In this document: positions 1 to 9,410 of the stretch, one piece after another
How positions within the stretch are numbered: the stretch's first letter is position 1
Layout: each line of letters opens with the position of its first letter
DNA from: Arthrobacter sp042667405
GTDB lineage: Bacteria > Actinomycetota > Actinomycetes > Actinomycetales > Micrococcaceae
NCBI RefSeq assembly: GCF_042667405.1
Contig: NZ_JBHVAL010000011.1
Span: 1-64,000 of the forward strand
Direction: 5' to 3'
DNA length: 64,000 bases
Program-made: the position numbers and the translations under genes
Notes under the pieces: model-generated
Database searches by the model: none
Told to the model about the DNA's origin: nothing
What the model saw: only the letters and a program-made list of their open reading frames with translations

Positions 1-17
1 GCGTCGTTAAGGGGTGC

Positions 18-1427
18 TTAGGCTACGTTGTTCTCGTAGTCCGTGTCCTTGGTTTCGCGGGTGAGCCAGAGTGCGATGAAAGTGACCACCGCAGCGGCTG
101 CCATGTAGGCACCCACCAGCCAGGTGCTTCCATTGGCCGCGGACCACAATGCGATGGCCACGAAGGATGCGGGTGCCGCGCCGATCATGGACGACAGGTT
201 GTAGGCCACAGCCGAACCGGTGTAGCGGACATTCGCCGGGAACAATTCGGGCAGGATGGCCGCCATGGGACCAAAGGTCAGGCCCATGAGGGTGAAGCCG
301 ACAATCAGGCCGACCATCGCGGCAGCCTGGCCCGGGCCGAACATGGTGAACCAGAGCGCACCGAAGACAAAGATGCCGGCGGTGACGCCAAGCAGGAACT
401 TCCGGCGGCCCCATTTTTCGGCCAGGGGACCTGAGACCACGGTAAAGATGCCGAAGAAGACAACGCCGAAGATGAGCATCCAGAGGAAGTCCGAGCGGGA
501 GATGCCCAGGCCCGGGACAAAGGCCGCGATCTGATCAGCGGTCATCGGCTTGCCTGCCTTTTCCGCCGCCGCCTGCGCGCCGGCCAGCGTGGGCTTGGTT
601 CCGTAGGACAGGGTGAACGTGGTCATGATGTAGAACAGCACGTAGGTGGCAAACATGATGAACGTACCGGCCACCACGGGGCGCCAGTGGTTCTTGAGGG
701 TTGCACCCAGGGGCAGCTTCTGGATCTTGTCCTGCTGGATGACCTTGGTAAAGGATGCGCTCTCCACGAGCTTGAGGCGGACGTACAGGCCCACGATGAC
801 CAGGACGGCGCTCAGCAGGAACGGCACGCGCCAGCCCCAGGCCAGGAACTCTTCCGGCGTCAGTGCCACGTTCATCCAGATGAAGATGACGTTGGCGATG
901 ATGAAGCCGATCGGCGCGCCCAACTGCGGGAATGTTCCGTAGATGGCTCGCTTGCCCTCGGGGGCATTCTCGGTGGCAAGCAAGGCCGCTCCGGACCATT
1001 CGCCACCGAGGGCGAGGCCTTGGAAGAAGCGCAGGACCACGAGGAGGAGCGGTGCCAGGATGGCCCAGCCGGGCATCGAAGCCGTGGGGAGGAGTCCGAT
1101 CAGGAATGTGGCGATACCCATGGTCAGCAGCGAGGCGACCAGGGTTCCCTTGCGGCCGATCTTGTCACCGAAGTGGCCGAAGACCACCGCTCCGATGGGG
1201 CGTGCGAAGAAGGCAACGCCGAAGATCGCGAACGCACTGAGCAGCGCGTTGATGTCGGTGGCATCGGGGAAGAAGAGCTTCGGGAAGACGAGCACAGACG
1301 CAGTCGCGTACGCGTAGAAATCGTAGAACTCGATCGTGGTACCGATCAGGCTGGCGAAGATCACCCGCCCCCGCGAGTTCACCGGTCGAGTGGACTCGCC
1401 TTCCTTGGATGGTGCAGTGGAAGACAT
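18..1427 (-). CDS. MFS transporter, metabolite:H+ symporter (MHS) type
   Basis: A 469-residue inner-membrane secondary transporter of the major facilitator superfamily with about 12 hydrophobic segments. The first membrane span carries the MHS-like GTTIEFYDFYAYATAS stretch, and the loop between spans 2 and 3 has the MFS signature GHFGDKIGRKGT. MHS members (ProP, ShiA, citrate and alpha-ketoglutarate carriers) import small organic acids or betaines with protons; the substrate here cannot be told from sequence. I chose the ATG at 1427; an in-frame GTG at 1448 would add seven unconserved residues. It is divergent from the nitrate transporter at 1721, with no linked catabolic genes to hint at substrate. 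Family sure, substrate unknown. Confidence 0.85.
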   Translation of the reverse strand: MSSTAPSKEGESTRPVNSRGRVIFASLIGTTIEFYDFYAYATASVLVFPKLFFPDATDINALLSAFAIFGVAFFARPIGAVVFGHFGDKIGRKGTLVASLLTMGIATFLIGLLPTASMPGWAILAPLLLVVLRFFQGLALGGEWSGAALLATENAPEGKRAIYGTFPQLGAPIGFIIANVIFIWMNVALTPEEFLAWGWRVPFLLSAVLVIVGLYVRLKLVESASFTKVIQQDKIQKLPLGATLKNHWRPVVAGTFIMFATYVLFYIMTTFTLSYGTKPTLAGAQAAAEKAGKPMTADQIAAFVPGLGISRSDFLWMLIFGVVFFGIFTVVSGPLAEKWGRRKFLLGVTAGIFVFGALWFTMFGPGQAAAMVGLIVGFTLMGLTFGPMAAILPELFPANVRYTGSAVAYNLSSMIGAAPASFVAIALWSAANGSTWLVGAYMAAAAVVTFIALWLTRETKDTDYENNVA

Positions 1428-1720
1428 GTTGTAGCAGCTTTCGTTCACGCCGCGCGGTGCCTGAGCGCACCGCCCGGAGGAGGAATATTTGAGAGTTCAA
1501 TAATAGTTCCCGATGTCCATTCACTGGACAACTTAGTCCAGTATTCGGACTCTTCGGAAAGTCCCAGTATGTGGTCTGCGACACAATACCTCACCACGGC
1601 CTCACGCGCTGGTGACCGCGCTGATAGGGAAATGTCACAGCCCGTTTACAAAGGGCGCCTGTCCGCGAAATGCGCCAAACCTACCTTGGAATAACACCCA
1701 CCCCACCAAGGAGGCACTCC
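1428..1720. promoter_or_regulatory. Divergent promoter region between MHS transporter and nitrate transporter
   Basis: This 293-bp gap separates two divergent genes. It contains a GlnR-like array (listed separately) about 70 bp before the nitrate transporter start, and a strong ribosome binding site (AAGGAGG, 1708-1714) before the GTG at 1721. Near 1524-1546 lies an ACTGGACAACTTAGTCCAGT inverted repeat (ACTGGAC/GTCCAGT) that could be an operator for the leftward gene. No small gene is evident. Confidence 0.55.
1612..1649 (+). promoter_or_regulatory. GlnR-like binding box upstream of nitrate transporter
   Basis: Four pentamers with exact 6-nt spacing: GTGAC-n6-GATAG-n6-GTCAC-n6-TTTAC. This follows the actinobacterial GlnR arrangement (GTnAC-n6-GAAAC repeated at 11 bp). 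The two a-sites are perfect; the b-sites are weak. The same array with stronger b-sites occurs before nirB and the orphan flavoprotein at 35632, each time with 10 nt to the likely -10 element. Binding by GlnR is inferred. Confidence 0.5.
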
Positions 1721-3133
1721 GTGACTGTTGAAAGCACCGCAGATGCACTGGCTCCAGTCCAGTCCACTGCTGCTGCCACCACCACCCTTGAACACCGCCC
1801 CGGCCGCTGGATTGCCAACTGGGATGCCGAGGACAAGGGCCAGTGGGAAGCCGAAGGCCGGGTCATTGCGAAGCGAAACCTGTACTGGTCCATCTTCGCC
1901 GAATTCCTCGGATTCGTAGTCTGGCAGCTGTGGTCCATCGTGGTTGTTCAGCTCCCCGCAGCCGGCTTCACCTTCGACACCAACCAGATCTTCTGGCTCA
2001 TCTCCATCCCCAGCCTCGTAGGCGCGACACTGCGTATCCCCTATACCTTCATGGTTCCCAAGTTCGGTGGCCGTAACTGGACCATCGTCTCGGCGCTCCT
2101 GCTCCTGATCCCCACCACGGGATTGGCGCTCTGTGTTTCGAACCCGCAGACTCCATTCGGCGTCATGCTCCTCATGGCCGCACTCGCGGGCTTCGGCGGT
2201 GGCAACTTCGCCAGCTCAATGGCCAACATCACCTTCTTCTACCCCGCCCGCGAAAAGGGCTGGGCTCTTGGACTGAACGCAGCAGGCGGCAACCTGGGTG
2301 CCGCCGTCGCACAGCTTGTAGTACCCATCGCCATCACCTTGCTGGCGGCCGGAACCGTGAACCTGCCCATGGCCGGCATCATCTGGATCCCGCTGATCAT
2401 CATCGCCGCCTTCGGCGCCTACAAATACATGAACAATCTCACCAGCGCCAAGGGTGACGTGGCCGGTTCCCTGGCCGCCCTCAAGGAACCGCACCTGTGG
2501 ATCATGGCGTTCCTGTACATCGGCACTTTCGGCTCGTTCATCGGTTTCGCTGGTGTCTTTCCCAAGCTGATCAAGGACTACTTCCCGGACTTCTCTTCGA
2601 TCCACGTCGGTGCAGTGGCATTGTCCCTGGCCTTCCTCGGCCCCCTGGTCGGCTCCCTCGCCCGGCCTTATGGCGGGCGCATGGCCGACCGCATGGGTGG
2701 GGCGCGCATGACCATCACCGCGTTCGCATCGATGGCTGTCATCACCCTCACCATGGTCTGGACGTTGCCACTGAAGAACTTCTGGCTCTTCCTGTGCCTG
2801 TTCCTCCTGCTCTTCGTTTCCAGCGGCTTCGGAAACGGTGCCACCTACCGCATGATTCCGGTCATTTTCGCAACGTCCAGCCGCGCAGCCCGCTCCGGTG
2901 CCGACAGCGCTGCCACGGCACGCCTGGCAGCATCTTCCCTGGGCCTGATCTCGGCGATCGGCGCCTACGGCGGCTTCGTGATTCCGCAGGTGCTCAACGC
3001 CTCCAACACGGCCAGCGGTTCCTACACCCCGGCGTTCTACGGATTCGTCGCCGCCTATGTGCTGATGCTGGCCGTGTGCTGGTTCTGCTACATCCGCCCA
3101 GCCCGCCAGCGCAACACGATCGGACACATCTAG
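1721..3133 (+). CDS. narK: Nitrate/nitrite MFS transporter (NarK/NasA type)
   Basis: A 470-residue membrane transporter of the nitrate/nitrite porter branch of the major facilitator superfamily. Glycine-rich helices typical of the family are visible (GFGGGNFASSMANITFFYP near residue 165 and SSGFGNGATYRMIPVIF near residue 370). The GTG start at 1721 is preferred over the upstream ATG at 1670 because AAGGAGG lies 6 nt before it. The stop is immediately followed by the ATG of the nitrate reductase gene, so import and reduction are one operon. The link to that reductase and to the later nirB points to assimilatory uptake of nitrate, possibly with nitrite export. A GlnR-like box upstream suggests induction under nitrogen limitation. 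Confidence 0.92.
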   Translation: MTVESTADALAPVQSTAAATTTLEHRPGRWIANWDAEDKGQWEAEGRVIAKRNLYWSIFAEFLGFVVWQLWSIVVVQLPAAGFTFDTNQIFWLISIPSLVGATLRIPYTFMVPKFGGRNWTIVSALLLLIPTTGLALCVSNPQTPFGVMLLMAALAGFGGGNFASSMANITFFYPAREKGWALGLNAAGGNLGAAVAQLVVPIAITLLAAGTVNLPMAGIIWIPLIIIAAFGAYKYMNNLTSAKGDVAGSLAALKEPHLWIMAFLYIGTFGSFIGFAGVFPKLIKDYFPDFSSIHVGAVALSLAFLGPLVGSLARPYGGRMADRMGGARMTITAFASMAVITLTMVWTLPLKNFWLFLCLFLLLFVSSGFGNGATYRMIPVIFATSSRAARSGADSAATARLAASSLGLISAIGAYGGFVIPQVLNASNTASGSYTPAFYGFVAAYVLMLAVCWFCYIRPARQRNTIGHI

Positions 3134-5332
3134 ATGCCCAACGGCGCCGAGACCCACTGCCCCTACTGCGCGCTCCAGTGCGCCATGACGTTGAGCCCGG
3201 CCACCCCTGAGGTGGCGGGTCAGGCGCCAGCGGCCGCAGCGCCAGCCCAGCCCGCCGCGCCCCTCGAAGTTTCCGGGCGCGACTTCCCCACCAACCGGGG
3301 CGGGCTGTGCCGCAAGGGCTGGACATCGGCGTCGTTGTTGCGTCACAACGGCCGCGTCACCGAACCACTGCTCAAAGGCTCTGACGGCGTTCACCAGCCG
3401 ATCTCCTGGGACCAGGCCCTCACGCTCATCACGGCGGCGGTCAAGGACACGCAACGGCAGTACGGAAACGACGCCGTTGGAGTCTTCGGCGGCGGAGGCC
3501 TCACCAATGAGAAGGCGTACATGCTGGGCAAGTTTGCCCGTTTGGCCCTTCGCACTTCAAGGATCGACTACAACGGCCGGTTCTGCATGTCTTCGGCCGC
3601 AGCGGCCGGGAACCGCGCGTTCGGCGTTGACCGGGGGCTCCCCTTCCCCGTCACGGACCTGGATTCCGCATCAGTGATCCTCATGCTCGGTTCCAACGTT
3701 GCTGAAACCATGCCGCCATTCGTCCAGCACCTGCAGGGCGCACGCGATGCCGGGGGTTTGATTGTGGTGGACCCTCGCCGCTCGGCTACTGCGGCGTTCA
3801 CGTCCGACGGCGGCGGCCTCCATCTGCAGCCGACTCCCGGCACTGATTTGGCGCTCCTTTTGGGCATTTCGCACGTAGTGGTCCATGAGGGGCTGGTGGA
3901 CTCTGCTTTCGTGGCGGCCCGCACCTCCGGCTACCCGGCACTGGTCCGAAGCCTCTCCGCCTTCTGGCCGGAACGGGTCCAGTCCATCACCGGCGTCCCC
4001 GCGAACCTCATCCGGGACACCGCACGCCGTCTCGCCCAGGGGGCACGAGCCGGCGGCAGCTACATCCTCAGTGGCCGCGGCGTTGAACAGCATGTGGACG
4101 GCACCGACACCGCAACGGCCGCCATCAACCTCAGTCTCCTCCTGGGCCTGCCGGGGTCCGCGCGCAGCGGCTACGGCACCCTGACTGGCCAGGGCAACGG
4201 CCAGGGCGGACGCGAACACGGGCAGAAAGCCGACCAGCTCCCGGGATACCGCAAGATCACGGACCCTGCCGCACGCGCGCATATCGCCTCCGTGTGGGGA
4301 ATCGACGAGTCGCTCATCCCAGGTCCCGGTCTGCCCGCCGTCGAACTTCTCAAGTCACTCGGAAAGCGCGACGGCGTTCGTTGCCTTTTCGTGCACGGCG
4401 CCAACGTGGTGGTGTCGGCGCCGGACACGAATGCCGTCACTGCCGCCCTGCGCGAACTGGACTTCCTGGTGGTCTGCGACTTCTTTCTCTCAGAGACGGC
4501 CATGGAAGCGGACCTGGTTCTGCCAGTGACCCAATGGGCTGAAGAAGAGGGCACCCTGACCAACCTTGAGGGACGGGTGATCCGGCGTCGGCGTGCGCTG
4601 ACACCTCCCCCGGGTGTCCGCAGCGAATTGTGGTTGATGGCGCGTCTTGCCGAGCTATTGGAAGCGCCATCAACGTTCAGTGACGACCCCGAGACCGTAT
4701 TCGAGGAACTGCGATTGGCTTCTGCCGGTGGCTTGGCCGATTACTCGGGCATCGACTACGCCATGTTGGACCGCGGCGAAGCTGCCTACTGGCCCTACCC
4801 TGTGGGCAGCAGCGGCACTCCCCGACTGTTTTCCGATGGCTTCGCCCACAGCGACCGCCGGGCCGTGATGGTTCCCGTGACACCATCAAAGCGTGCCGTG
4901 CGTTCATTCGCCGATGATTCGCTGGCCCTGGCCACCGGACGCCTGCTGGAGCACTACCAGTCCGGCTCGCAGACGCGGCGTGTGGCTGACTTGTTGACGG
5001 CTCAGCCCCAGGTGCGCCTGCTCATCCACCCCTCGACGGCGGCCTCCCGTGGGATCGCCGACGGCGACTACGCCACGGTATCCAACGAGCGCGGCGAGGT
5101 CCTGTGCCGTGCCGAGTTGAGCAATTCGGTGCGCCCGGACACGGTGTTTTTGCCCTTCCACTTCCCCGGCCAAGAGAACGCCAACCGGCTCACCGAGGCG
5201 GCTACTGATCCGATCTCCGGCATGCCGGAATTCAAGACCAGCCGGGTCTGGGTCCGGCGCGCTGTTTCCAACCCCGTCCCCGCGGCCCTGGTGGACGCGG
5301 GACTGCCATTGCACGCCGAGGAGGCTTCATGA
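3134..5332 (+). CDS. nasC: Assimilatory nitrate reductase catalytic subunit, molybdopterin oxidoreductase
   Basis: A 732-residue cytoplasmic Mo-bis-MGD enzyme that reduces nitrate to nitrite. An N-terminal [4Fe-4S] site is formed by Cys9, Cys12, Cys16 and Cys59 (CPYCALQC ... GGLCRKG). The MGD-binding core follows, including NGRFCMSSAAAAGNRAFGVDRG near residue 150, GSNVAET, and DFFLSETAMEADLVLPVTQWAEEEGT. The C-terminal molydopterin dinucleotide-binding domain includes GRLLEHYQSGSQTRR. No signal peptide or C-terminal [2Fe-2S] domain is present, which fits the short assimilatory type with a separate electron-transfer partner. The ATG directly abuts the transporter stop, and its own stop overlaps the next start (ATGA). 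The N-terminal Fe-S region contains an unusual Ala/Pro-rich insertion (about residues 27-44). Confidence 0.92.
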   Translation: MPNGAETHCPYCALQCAMTLSPATPEVAGQAPAAAAPAQPAAPLEVSGRDFPTNRGGLCRKGWTSASLLRHNGRVTEPLLKGSDGVHQPISWDQALTLITAAVKDTQRQYGNDAVGVFGGGGLTNEKAYMLGKFARLALRTSRIDYNGRFCMSSAAAAGNRAFGVDRGLPFPVTDLDSASVILMLGSNVAETMPPFVQHLQGARDAGGLIVVDPRRSATAAFTSDGGGLHLQPTPGTDLALLLGISHVVVHEGLVDSAFVAARTSGYPALVRSLSAFWPERVQSITGVPANLIRDTARRLAQGARAGGSYILSGRGVEQHVDGTDTATAAINLSLLLGLPGSARSGYGTLTGQGNGQGGREHGQKADQLPGYRKITDPAARAHIASVWGIDESLIPGPGLPAVELLKSLGKRDGVRCLFVHGANVVVSAPDTNAVTAALRELDFLVVCDFFLSETAMEADLVLPVTQWAEEEGTLTNLEGRVIRRRRALTPPPGVRSELWLMARLAELLEAPSTFSDDPETVFEELRLASAGGLADYSGIDYAMLDRGEAAYWPYPVGSSGTPRLFSDGFAHSDRRAVMVPVTPSKRAVRSFADDSLALATGRLLEHYQSGSQTRRVADLLTAQPQVRLLIHPSTAASRGIADGDYATVSNERGEVLCRAELSNSVRPDTVFLPFHFPGQENANRLTEAATDPISGMPEFKTSRVWVRRAVSNPVPAALVDAGLPLHAEEAS

Positions 5333-6891
5333 GCGAGCGCATTGTTGTTGTTGGATTTGGCCCTGTGGCCGCGCGTCTGGTGGACGAATTGCTGCCTGCG
5401 GTCCGCTCGGGGCTTGTGCAGCTGCTGGTGGTGGGCCATGAGGCCCAGGCAGCCTACAACCGCGTCATGGTGGCCGAACTGGGGGTTGGCCGGACGACTC
5501 CCGAGGCCTTGGCCATGGCCGACGCTGCTGATCTGGAAGCTTCGGGTGTCGAAGTCCGACTGGGGACTGCTGTGACAAGGATCGACCGGGCCCGGCAGAA
5601 CGTTGTCCTCTCCGATGGCACCACTGAACATTACGACCGGCTGGTCTTCGCCACAGGTTCACGGCCTGTCATCCCCAATCTCACCGGGCTCAATCCCGAT
5701 CCTTCCGCGCCGGTCCTGCCCCCGGGTGTGATCACCCTCCGTGACCTGAAGGACGCGGCCGTGCTGCGTTCCGCCGTAGCCGGGCGCAAACGCGTGGTGG
5801 TCCTGGGCGGCGGCGTGCTCGGTCTTGAGACGGCTTTGGCTGTGTCCGAGGAAGGTGCCCAGGCAACCGTGGTCCATAACGGCCCGTTCCCGCTGGGCCG
5901 CAGCATCGACCGCGGCAGTGGCTCGGTGCTGACTGCCAGCCTCCGGGCCAACGGAGTCCGGATGGCCGGCAACGCCCGTTCAACCGGCGTCGAAACCGTG
6001 GGTCCTGGCGGCTCGTTCTCAGCTTTGCTGCTCGACGACGGTTCCGCGATCGACGGCGACCTGCTGGTCCTGTCCTGCGGCGTGCGGCCACGGATTGAGC
6101 TCGCTGAGCGCTGTGGCCTGCCTGTAGGCCTGGGTATTTTGGTGGACCATCATCTGCGTACGCACCACGAGCCGCACATGTTCGCGATCGGGGATTGCGC
6201 GGAGGTGCGCTGCGCCGATGCCTCCTGCGTGGAGTGCCGGACCGCTGGCGGTCCTTCCGGCCTGGTAGGCCCAGGGTGGAGGCAGGCCGAGTGGCTGGCG
6301 GAATACCTCGTCGTCTTGGCCCGTGACGGGCAGTCCGCAGCGGATTCCCTGGAACCGCTGGCCGCTGAGAAGCCAGGAGTCGTTGTCCTGAAGGCCCGGG
6401 GCATCAACTTGGCCGTCGCCGGCGACAACCAGGCCGATCCGTGGGACGAGGAACTGCTCGAAGCCGGGGCTGCTCCCGGCCGCGCCCGCCGTCAGATCTC
6501 GCAGTGGGCCGACCCCGAGCACGGACGGTATGTGAAGATGACCACCCGTGGCGGGGTTCTGGAAGGTCTGGTTGCCGTGGGCATGCCCAGGACTGCCGCT
6601 GAACTCGTGATGCTCTTCGAGCGCTCCTCGGAGTTGCCCGCGGACCGCTCCTTGCTGCTGCGGCTCGATGGCCCGGACCAACTCGACACAGGGACTGCCA
6701 ACAATGATCCCCAGCGGACCGTGTGCCGCTGCGCAGGTGTCAGCGCGGGGAGCATCGCGGACTCAGTGGTGGAAGGCTGCTCAACAGTGGCGGAGGTTTC
6801 CAAGGCGACCCGCGCAGGAACCGGCTGCGGTGGCTGCCACGAAGACATCAAGGGCCTCATCGAGAAGCACTTCCAGGGGGCAGTTGCCTGA
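5329..6891 (+). CDS. nasB: FAD-dependent NAD(P)H electron-transfer subunit of nitrate reductase
   Basis: A 520-residue flavoprotein related to the N-terminal half of NirB. An FAD dinucleotide fold at the start (VVGFGPVAARLVDEL) is followed by a second NAD(P)-binding fold (VVVLGGGVLGLETALAVSEEG, near residue 160). The region near 280 is typical of the second FAD motif (MFAIGDCAEV). A C-terminal BFD-like [2Fe-2S] domain has CRC (Cys466/468) and CGGC (Cys500/503). It has no siroheme domain, so it cannot reduce nitrite; it most likely passes electrons from NAD(P)H to the adjacent nitrate reductase, with which it shares an ATGA overlap. NasB is the Bacillus/Klebsiella-style name; some annotations would call it nitrite reductase large subunit. 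Confidence 0.85.
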   Translation: MSERIVVVGFGPVAARLVDELLPAVRSGLVQLLVVGHEAQAAYNRVMVAELGVGRTTPEALAMADAADLEASGVEVRLGTAVTRIDRARQNVVLSDGTTEHYDRLVFATGSRPVIPNLTGLNPDPSAPVLPPGVITLRDLKDAAVLRSAVAGRKRVVVLGGGVLGLETALAVSEEGAQATVVHNGPFPLGRSIDRGSGSVLTASLRANGVRMAGNARSTGVETVGPGGSFSALLLDDGSAIDGDLLVLSCGVRPRIELAERCGLPVGLGILVDHHLRTHHEPHMFAIGDCAEVRCADASCVECRTAGGPSGLVGPGWRQAEWLAEYLVVLARDGQSAADSLEPLAAEKPGVVVLKARGINLAVAGDNQADPWDEELLEAGAAPGRARRQISQWADPEHGRYVKMTTRGGVLEGLVAVGMPRTAAELVMLFERSSELPADRSLLLRLDGPDQLDTGTANNDPQRTVCRCAGVSAGSIADSVVEGCSTVAEVSKATRAGTGCGGCHEDIKGLIEKHFQGAVA

Positions 6892-6906
6892 GGGTGCTCC
6901 GCGGAA

Positions 6907-6965
6907 TCGCTGGAAAGCTGCGGGTTAGCCGGAAGGTTCCCTGCGTACTTGCCGCTTTCCAGCGA
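6907..6965. terminator. Convergent hairpin, likely bidirectional terminator
   Basis: Perfect 12-bp inverted repeat TCGCTGGAAAGC (6907-6918) / GCTTTCCAGCGA (6954-6965) with a 35-nt loop, between the converging ends of the nitrate reductase flavoprotein and lpdA. There is no clear T-run. Confidence 0.5.
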
Positions 6966-7001
6966 AGTCGGGTGGCGGCAGCCAGCCCGTGGAGCGACAA
7001 G

Positions 7002-8411
7002 CTACATGTGCACGTGCAAACGGCGCGCGGCCTCGGAGATCGAACCGGTCAGCGACGGGTATACGGTGAAGGCACTGGCCACATCATCCACGTGGAGCTT
7101 CTGGGTGACAGCCACGGAGATCGGGAAGATCAGTTCCGAGGCGTTCGGTCCCACCACCACGCCACCAATGACGGTGCCGGATCCCTTGCGGGCGATGATC
7201 TTGACGAAGCCGTCCTTGGTGTTGCGCATCTTGGCACGGGCGTTGCTGAGCAGAGAGAGCATCACGACGTCGCCCTGGTACTTGCCGGAGGCGAGATCGG
7301 CCTCGGAAACGCCCACGGAGGCAATCTCCGGAGAAGTGAAGATGTTCGATGCCACCTGGTTGAGCTTGAGCGGCTTCACGCCGTCGCCCATGAAGTGGGC
7401 AATGGCGATGCGGCCCTGCATGGCCGCCACGGACGCCAGCGCAAAGACGCCCGTGCAGTCGCCGGCAGCGTAGATGTTGGGCGCAGTGGTGCGGGAAACG
7501 CCGTCGACCTTGATGTGGCCCGATTCGGTCAGCGTTACGCCGGCTTCCTCAAGTCCGACCCCTGCGGTGTTCGGGATGGATCCGACACACACCAGGCAGT
7601 GTGAGCCCGTCACTACGGACCCGTCACCCAAGGTGACCTTTACGCCGTCGTCCGTCCGCTCTACCGCATTCGCGCGGGACTTGGACAAAACACGGACGCC
7701 GCGGCGTTCGAAGACGCCCTCCAGCAACTTGGCAGCGTCCGTGTCCTCGCCGGGCAGGACCTGGTCACGGCTGGAAATCAGGGTGACCTTGGAGCCCAGG
7801 CCGTTGTAGGCGGAGGCGAATTCGGCACCGGTGACACCGGATCCCACCACGATCAGTTCCTCGGGCAATTCGTCCAGGTTGTAGATCTGGGCCCAGTTGA
7901 GGATGCGTTCGCCGTCGGGCTTTGCCGTGGGAAGCTCGCGCGGGTGGGCGCCCACTGCCAAGAGGATGGCGTCGGCGTCGATGGTCCGCGTCCCTTCCAG
8001 GGTCAGGACCTCGATGGTGTTGTTGTCCAGCAGTTTGCCGGAGCCAATGACGATTTCCACGCCCAGGCGCTCGAGGCCTGCGCGGATGTCGTTGGACTGG
8101 CCATGGGCCAGGTTCAGGACGCGGTCGTTGATGTGCTTGAGGTCGGCGCGGGGCTTGGAAGCCGCGCCGTCGCCGTCGAACTTGACTCCCAGCTCGTCCG
8201 CCTCGCCTACGCGGGTCATGAGATCGGCGGTGGCGATCAGGGTCTTGGAAGGTACGACGTCGGTCAGCACGGCGGACCCGCCGAGACCGGCGCGCTCGAC
8301 GATGGTGACGTGGGCACCCAGTGAGGCGGCTACCATGGCGGCTTCATATCCGCCGGGACCACCTCCCAGGATCGCGATACGGGGGGCACTGAAGTCAACT
8401 TGGGTGGTCAC
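7002..8411 (-). CDS. lpdA: NAD(P)H:quinone reductase, LpdA-like flavoprotein
   Basis: A 469-residue member of the pyridine nucleotide-disulfide oxidoreductase family. FAD motif GGGPGGYEAAMVAASLGA is at the N-terminus; the NAD-binding fold (IVVGSGVTGAEFASAYNGLG) lies near residue 180, then ANIYAAGDCTG, then the dimerisation domain. The redox-active CxxxxC of true lipoamide dehydrogenases is absent: the site reads GLGGSAVLTDVVPSK. That is the hallmark of the actinobacterial LpdA (Rv3303c-like) group, which reduces quinones rather than lipoamide. The GTG at 8411 is chosen because the fold begins right after it; the longer upstream ATG adds 28 unconserved residues. Divergent from punA, the same arrangement as in other actinobacteria. 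Confidence 0.88.
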   Translation of the reverse strand: MTTQVDFSAPRIAILGGGPGGYEAAMVAASLGAHVTIVERAGLGGSAVLTDVVPSKTLIATADLMTRVGEADELGVKFDGDGAASKPRADLKHINDRVLNLAHGQSNDIRAGLERLGVEIVIGSGKLLDNNTIEVLTLEGTRTIDADAILLAVGAHPRELPTAKPDGERILNWAQIYNLDELPEELIVVGSGVTGAEFASAYNGLGSKVTLISSRDQVLPGEDTDAAKLLEGVFERRGVRVLSKSRANAVERTDDGVKVTLGDGSVVTGSHCLVCVGSIPNTAGVGLEEAGVTLTESGHIKVDGVSRTTAPNIYAAGDCTGVFALASVAAMQGRIAIAHFMGDGVKPLKLNQVASNIFTSPEIASVGVSEADLASGKYQGDVVMLSLLSNARAKMRNTKDGFVKIIARKGSGTVIGGVVVGPNASELIFPISVAVTQKLHVDDVASAFTVYPSLTGSISEAARRLHVHM

Positions 8412-8509
8412 AATCCTCAATTCTCGCTTATTGCTCCGCAGGCTGCCACTCAGCCGAGCCTCACCTGCACCCCTACCTGATTGCGGCGGGGGCAAGGTAG
8501 CTTGTACCA

Positions 8510-9328
8510 GTGAGTAACACTGAGCTGATGAACACAGACCCCTTTGAAGCCGCCCAGGCCGCCGCAGACTTCATAGCCGCCGAGACCGGCGTCGAGTCCC
8601 ACGACGTAGCGCTGGTGCTCGGATCCGGCTGGGCCGAGGCCGCCGATCTCATCGGCGAGACCACGGCTACGTTGAATGCCTCCGAGGTGCCCGGCTTCCA
8701 CAAGCCGGCCGTGGTGGGCCATGTGGGCACCATCCGCTCCGTGCTCACCAAGGAGGGCAAGCGGGCCCTGGTCCTGGGCGCCAGGACGCACTACTACGAA
8801 GGCCGTGGCGTCCGTTCCGTCGTCCACGGCGTCCGGACAGCTGCTGCCGCCGGTTGCAAGACACTGGTCCTGACCAACGGCTGTGGCGGGCTCAACGAGG
8901 ACTGGACGCCTGGCACCCCTGTGCTGATCAGCGATCACATCAATCTGACGGCAACCTCACCGCTTGAGGGCGCAACGTTCGTGGACCTCACCGACCTCTA
9001 CTCCTCCCGCATCCGGCAGTTGGCGCGGGAAGTGGATTCCTCGCTGCAGGAAGGCGTGTACGCACAGTTCACGGGTCCCCACTACGAGACGCCGGCGGAG
9101 GTGCAGTACGCCAAGCGGATCGGCGCGGACCTGGTGGGCATGTCCACGGCGTTGGAAGCCATCGCCGGCCGGCACGCAGGCATGGAAGTCTTCGGGATCT
9201 CTTTGGTGACGAACCTCGCCGCAGGCATCAGCCCGGTTCCCTTGAGCCACGCTGAGGTGCTGGAGGCCGGGCAGGCAGCCGGCAAGCGGATTTCGAAGCT
9301 CCTGGCGGAGATCATCGCCAAGCTGTAA
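8510..9328 (+). CDS. punA: Purine nucleoside phosphorylase
   Basis: A 272-residue trimeric-type (PNP/MTAP family) cytosolic enzyme that cleaves purine nucleosides with phosphate to base plus ribose-1-phosphate. Seen: phosphate-binding LVLGSGWAEAADL near residue 30, RTHYYEGRG (residues about 87-95), LTNGCGGLN (near 124) and the purine-site segment GPHYETPAEV plus GADLVGMSTALEAIAGRHAG. The start is GTG 8510 or the in-frame ATG 8528. Ribose-1-phosphate would go to the phosphosugar mutase (13204) and deoxyribose-5-phosphate on to DeoC (36636), so a salvage pathway is dispersed in this window. punA and the mutase are usually neighbours; here a fructan cassette lies between them. Confidence 0.92.
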   Translation: MSNTELMNTDPFEAAQAAADFIAAETGVESHDVALVLGSGWAEAADLIGETTATLNASEVPGFHKPAVVGHVGTIRSVLTKEGKRALVLGARTHYYEGRGVRSVVHGVRTAAAAGCKTLVLTNGCGGLNEDWTPGTPVLISDHINLTATSPLEGATFVDLTDLYSSRIRQLAREVDSSLQEGVYAQFTGPHYETPAEVQYAKRIGADLVGMSTALEAIAGRHAGMEVFGISLVTNLAAGISPVPLSHAEVLEAGQAAGKRISKLLAEIIAKL

Positions 9329-9344
9329 CCCCGCTCTTTAGGAG

Positions 9345-9410
9345 CAACGCGGGGTCACTTATGGCCCATGTTTGTCGTAAACATGGGCCATAAGTGACCC
9401 CGCGTTGTTT
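9345..9410. repeat. Long palindromic repeat, copy 1 (perfect 29-bp arms), terminator-like
   Basis: Left arm 9345-9373 begins CAACGCGGGGTCACTTATGG; the right arm 9379-9407 is its exact reverse complement, with a 5-nt loop. A T-run follows (GTTTTTAA), so it can end punA transcription. Two further copies with the same CAACGCGGGGTCA ... GGCCCAT arm are at 13104-13170 and 37621-37683. Confidence 0.85.
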
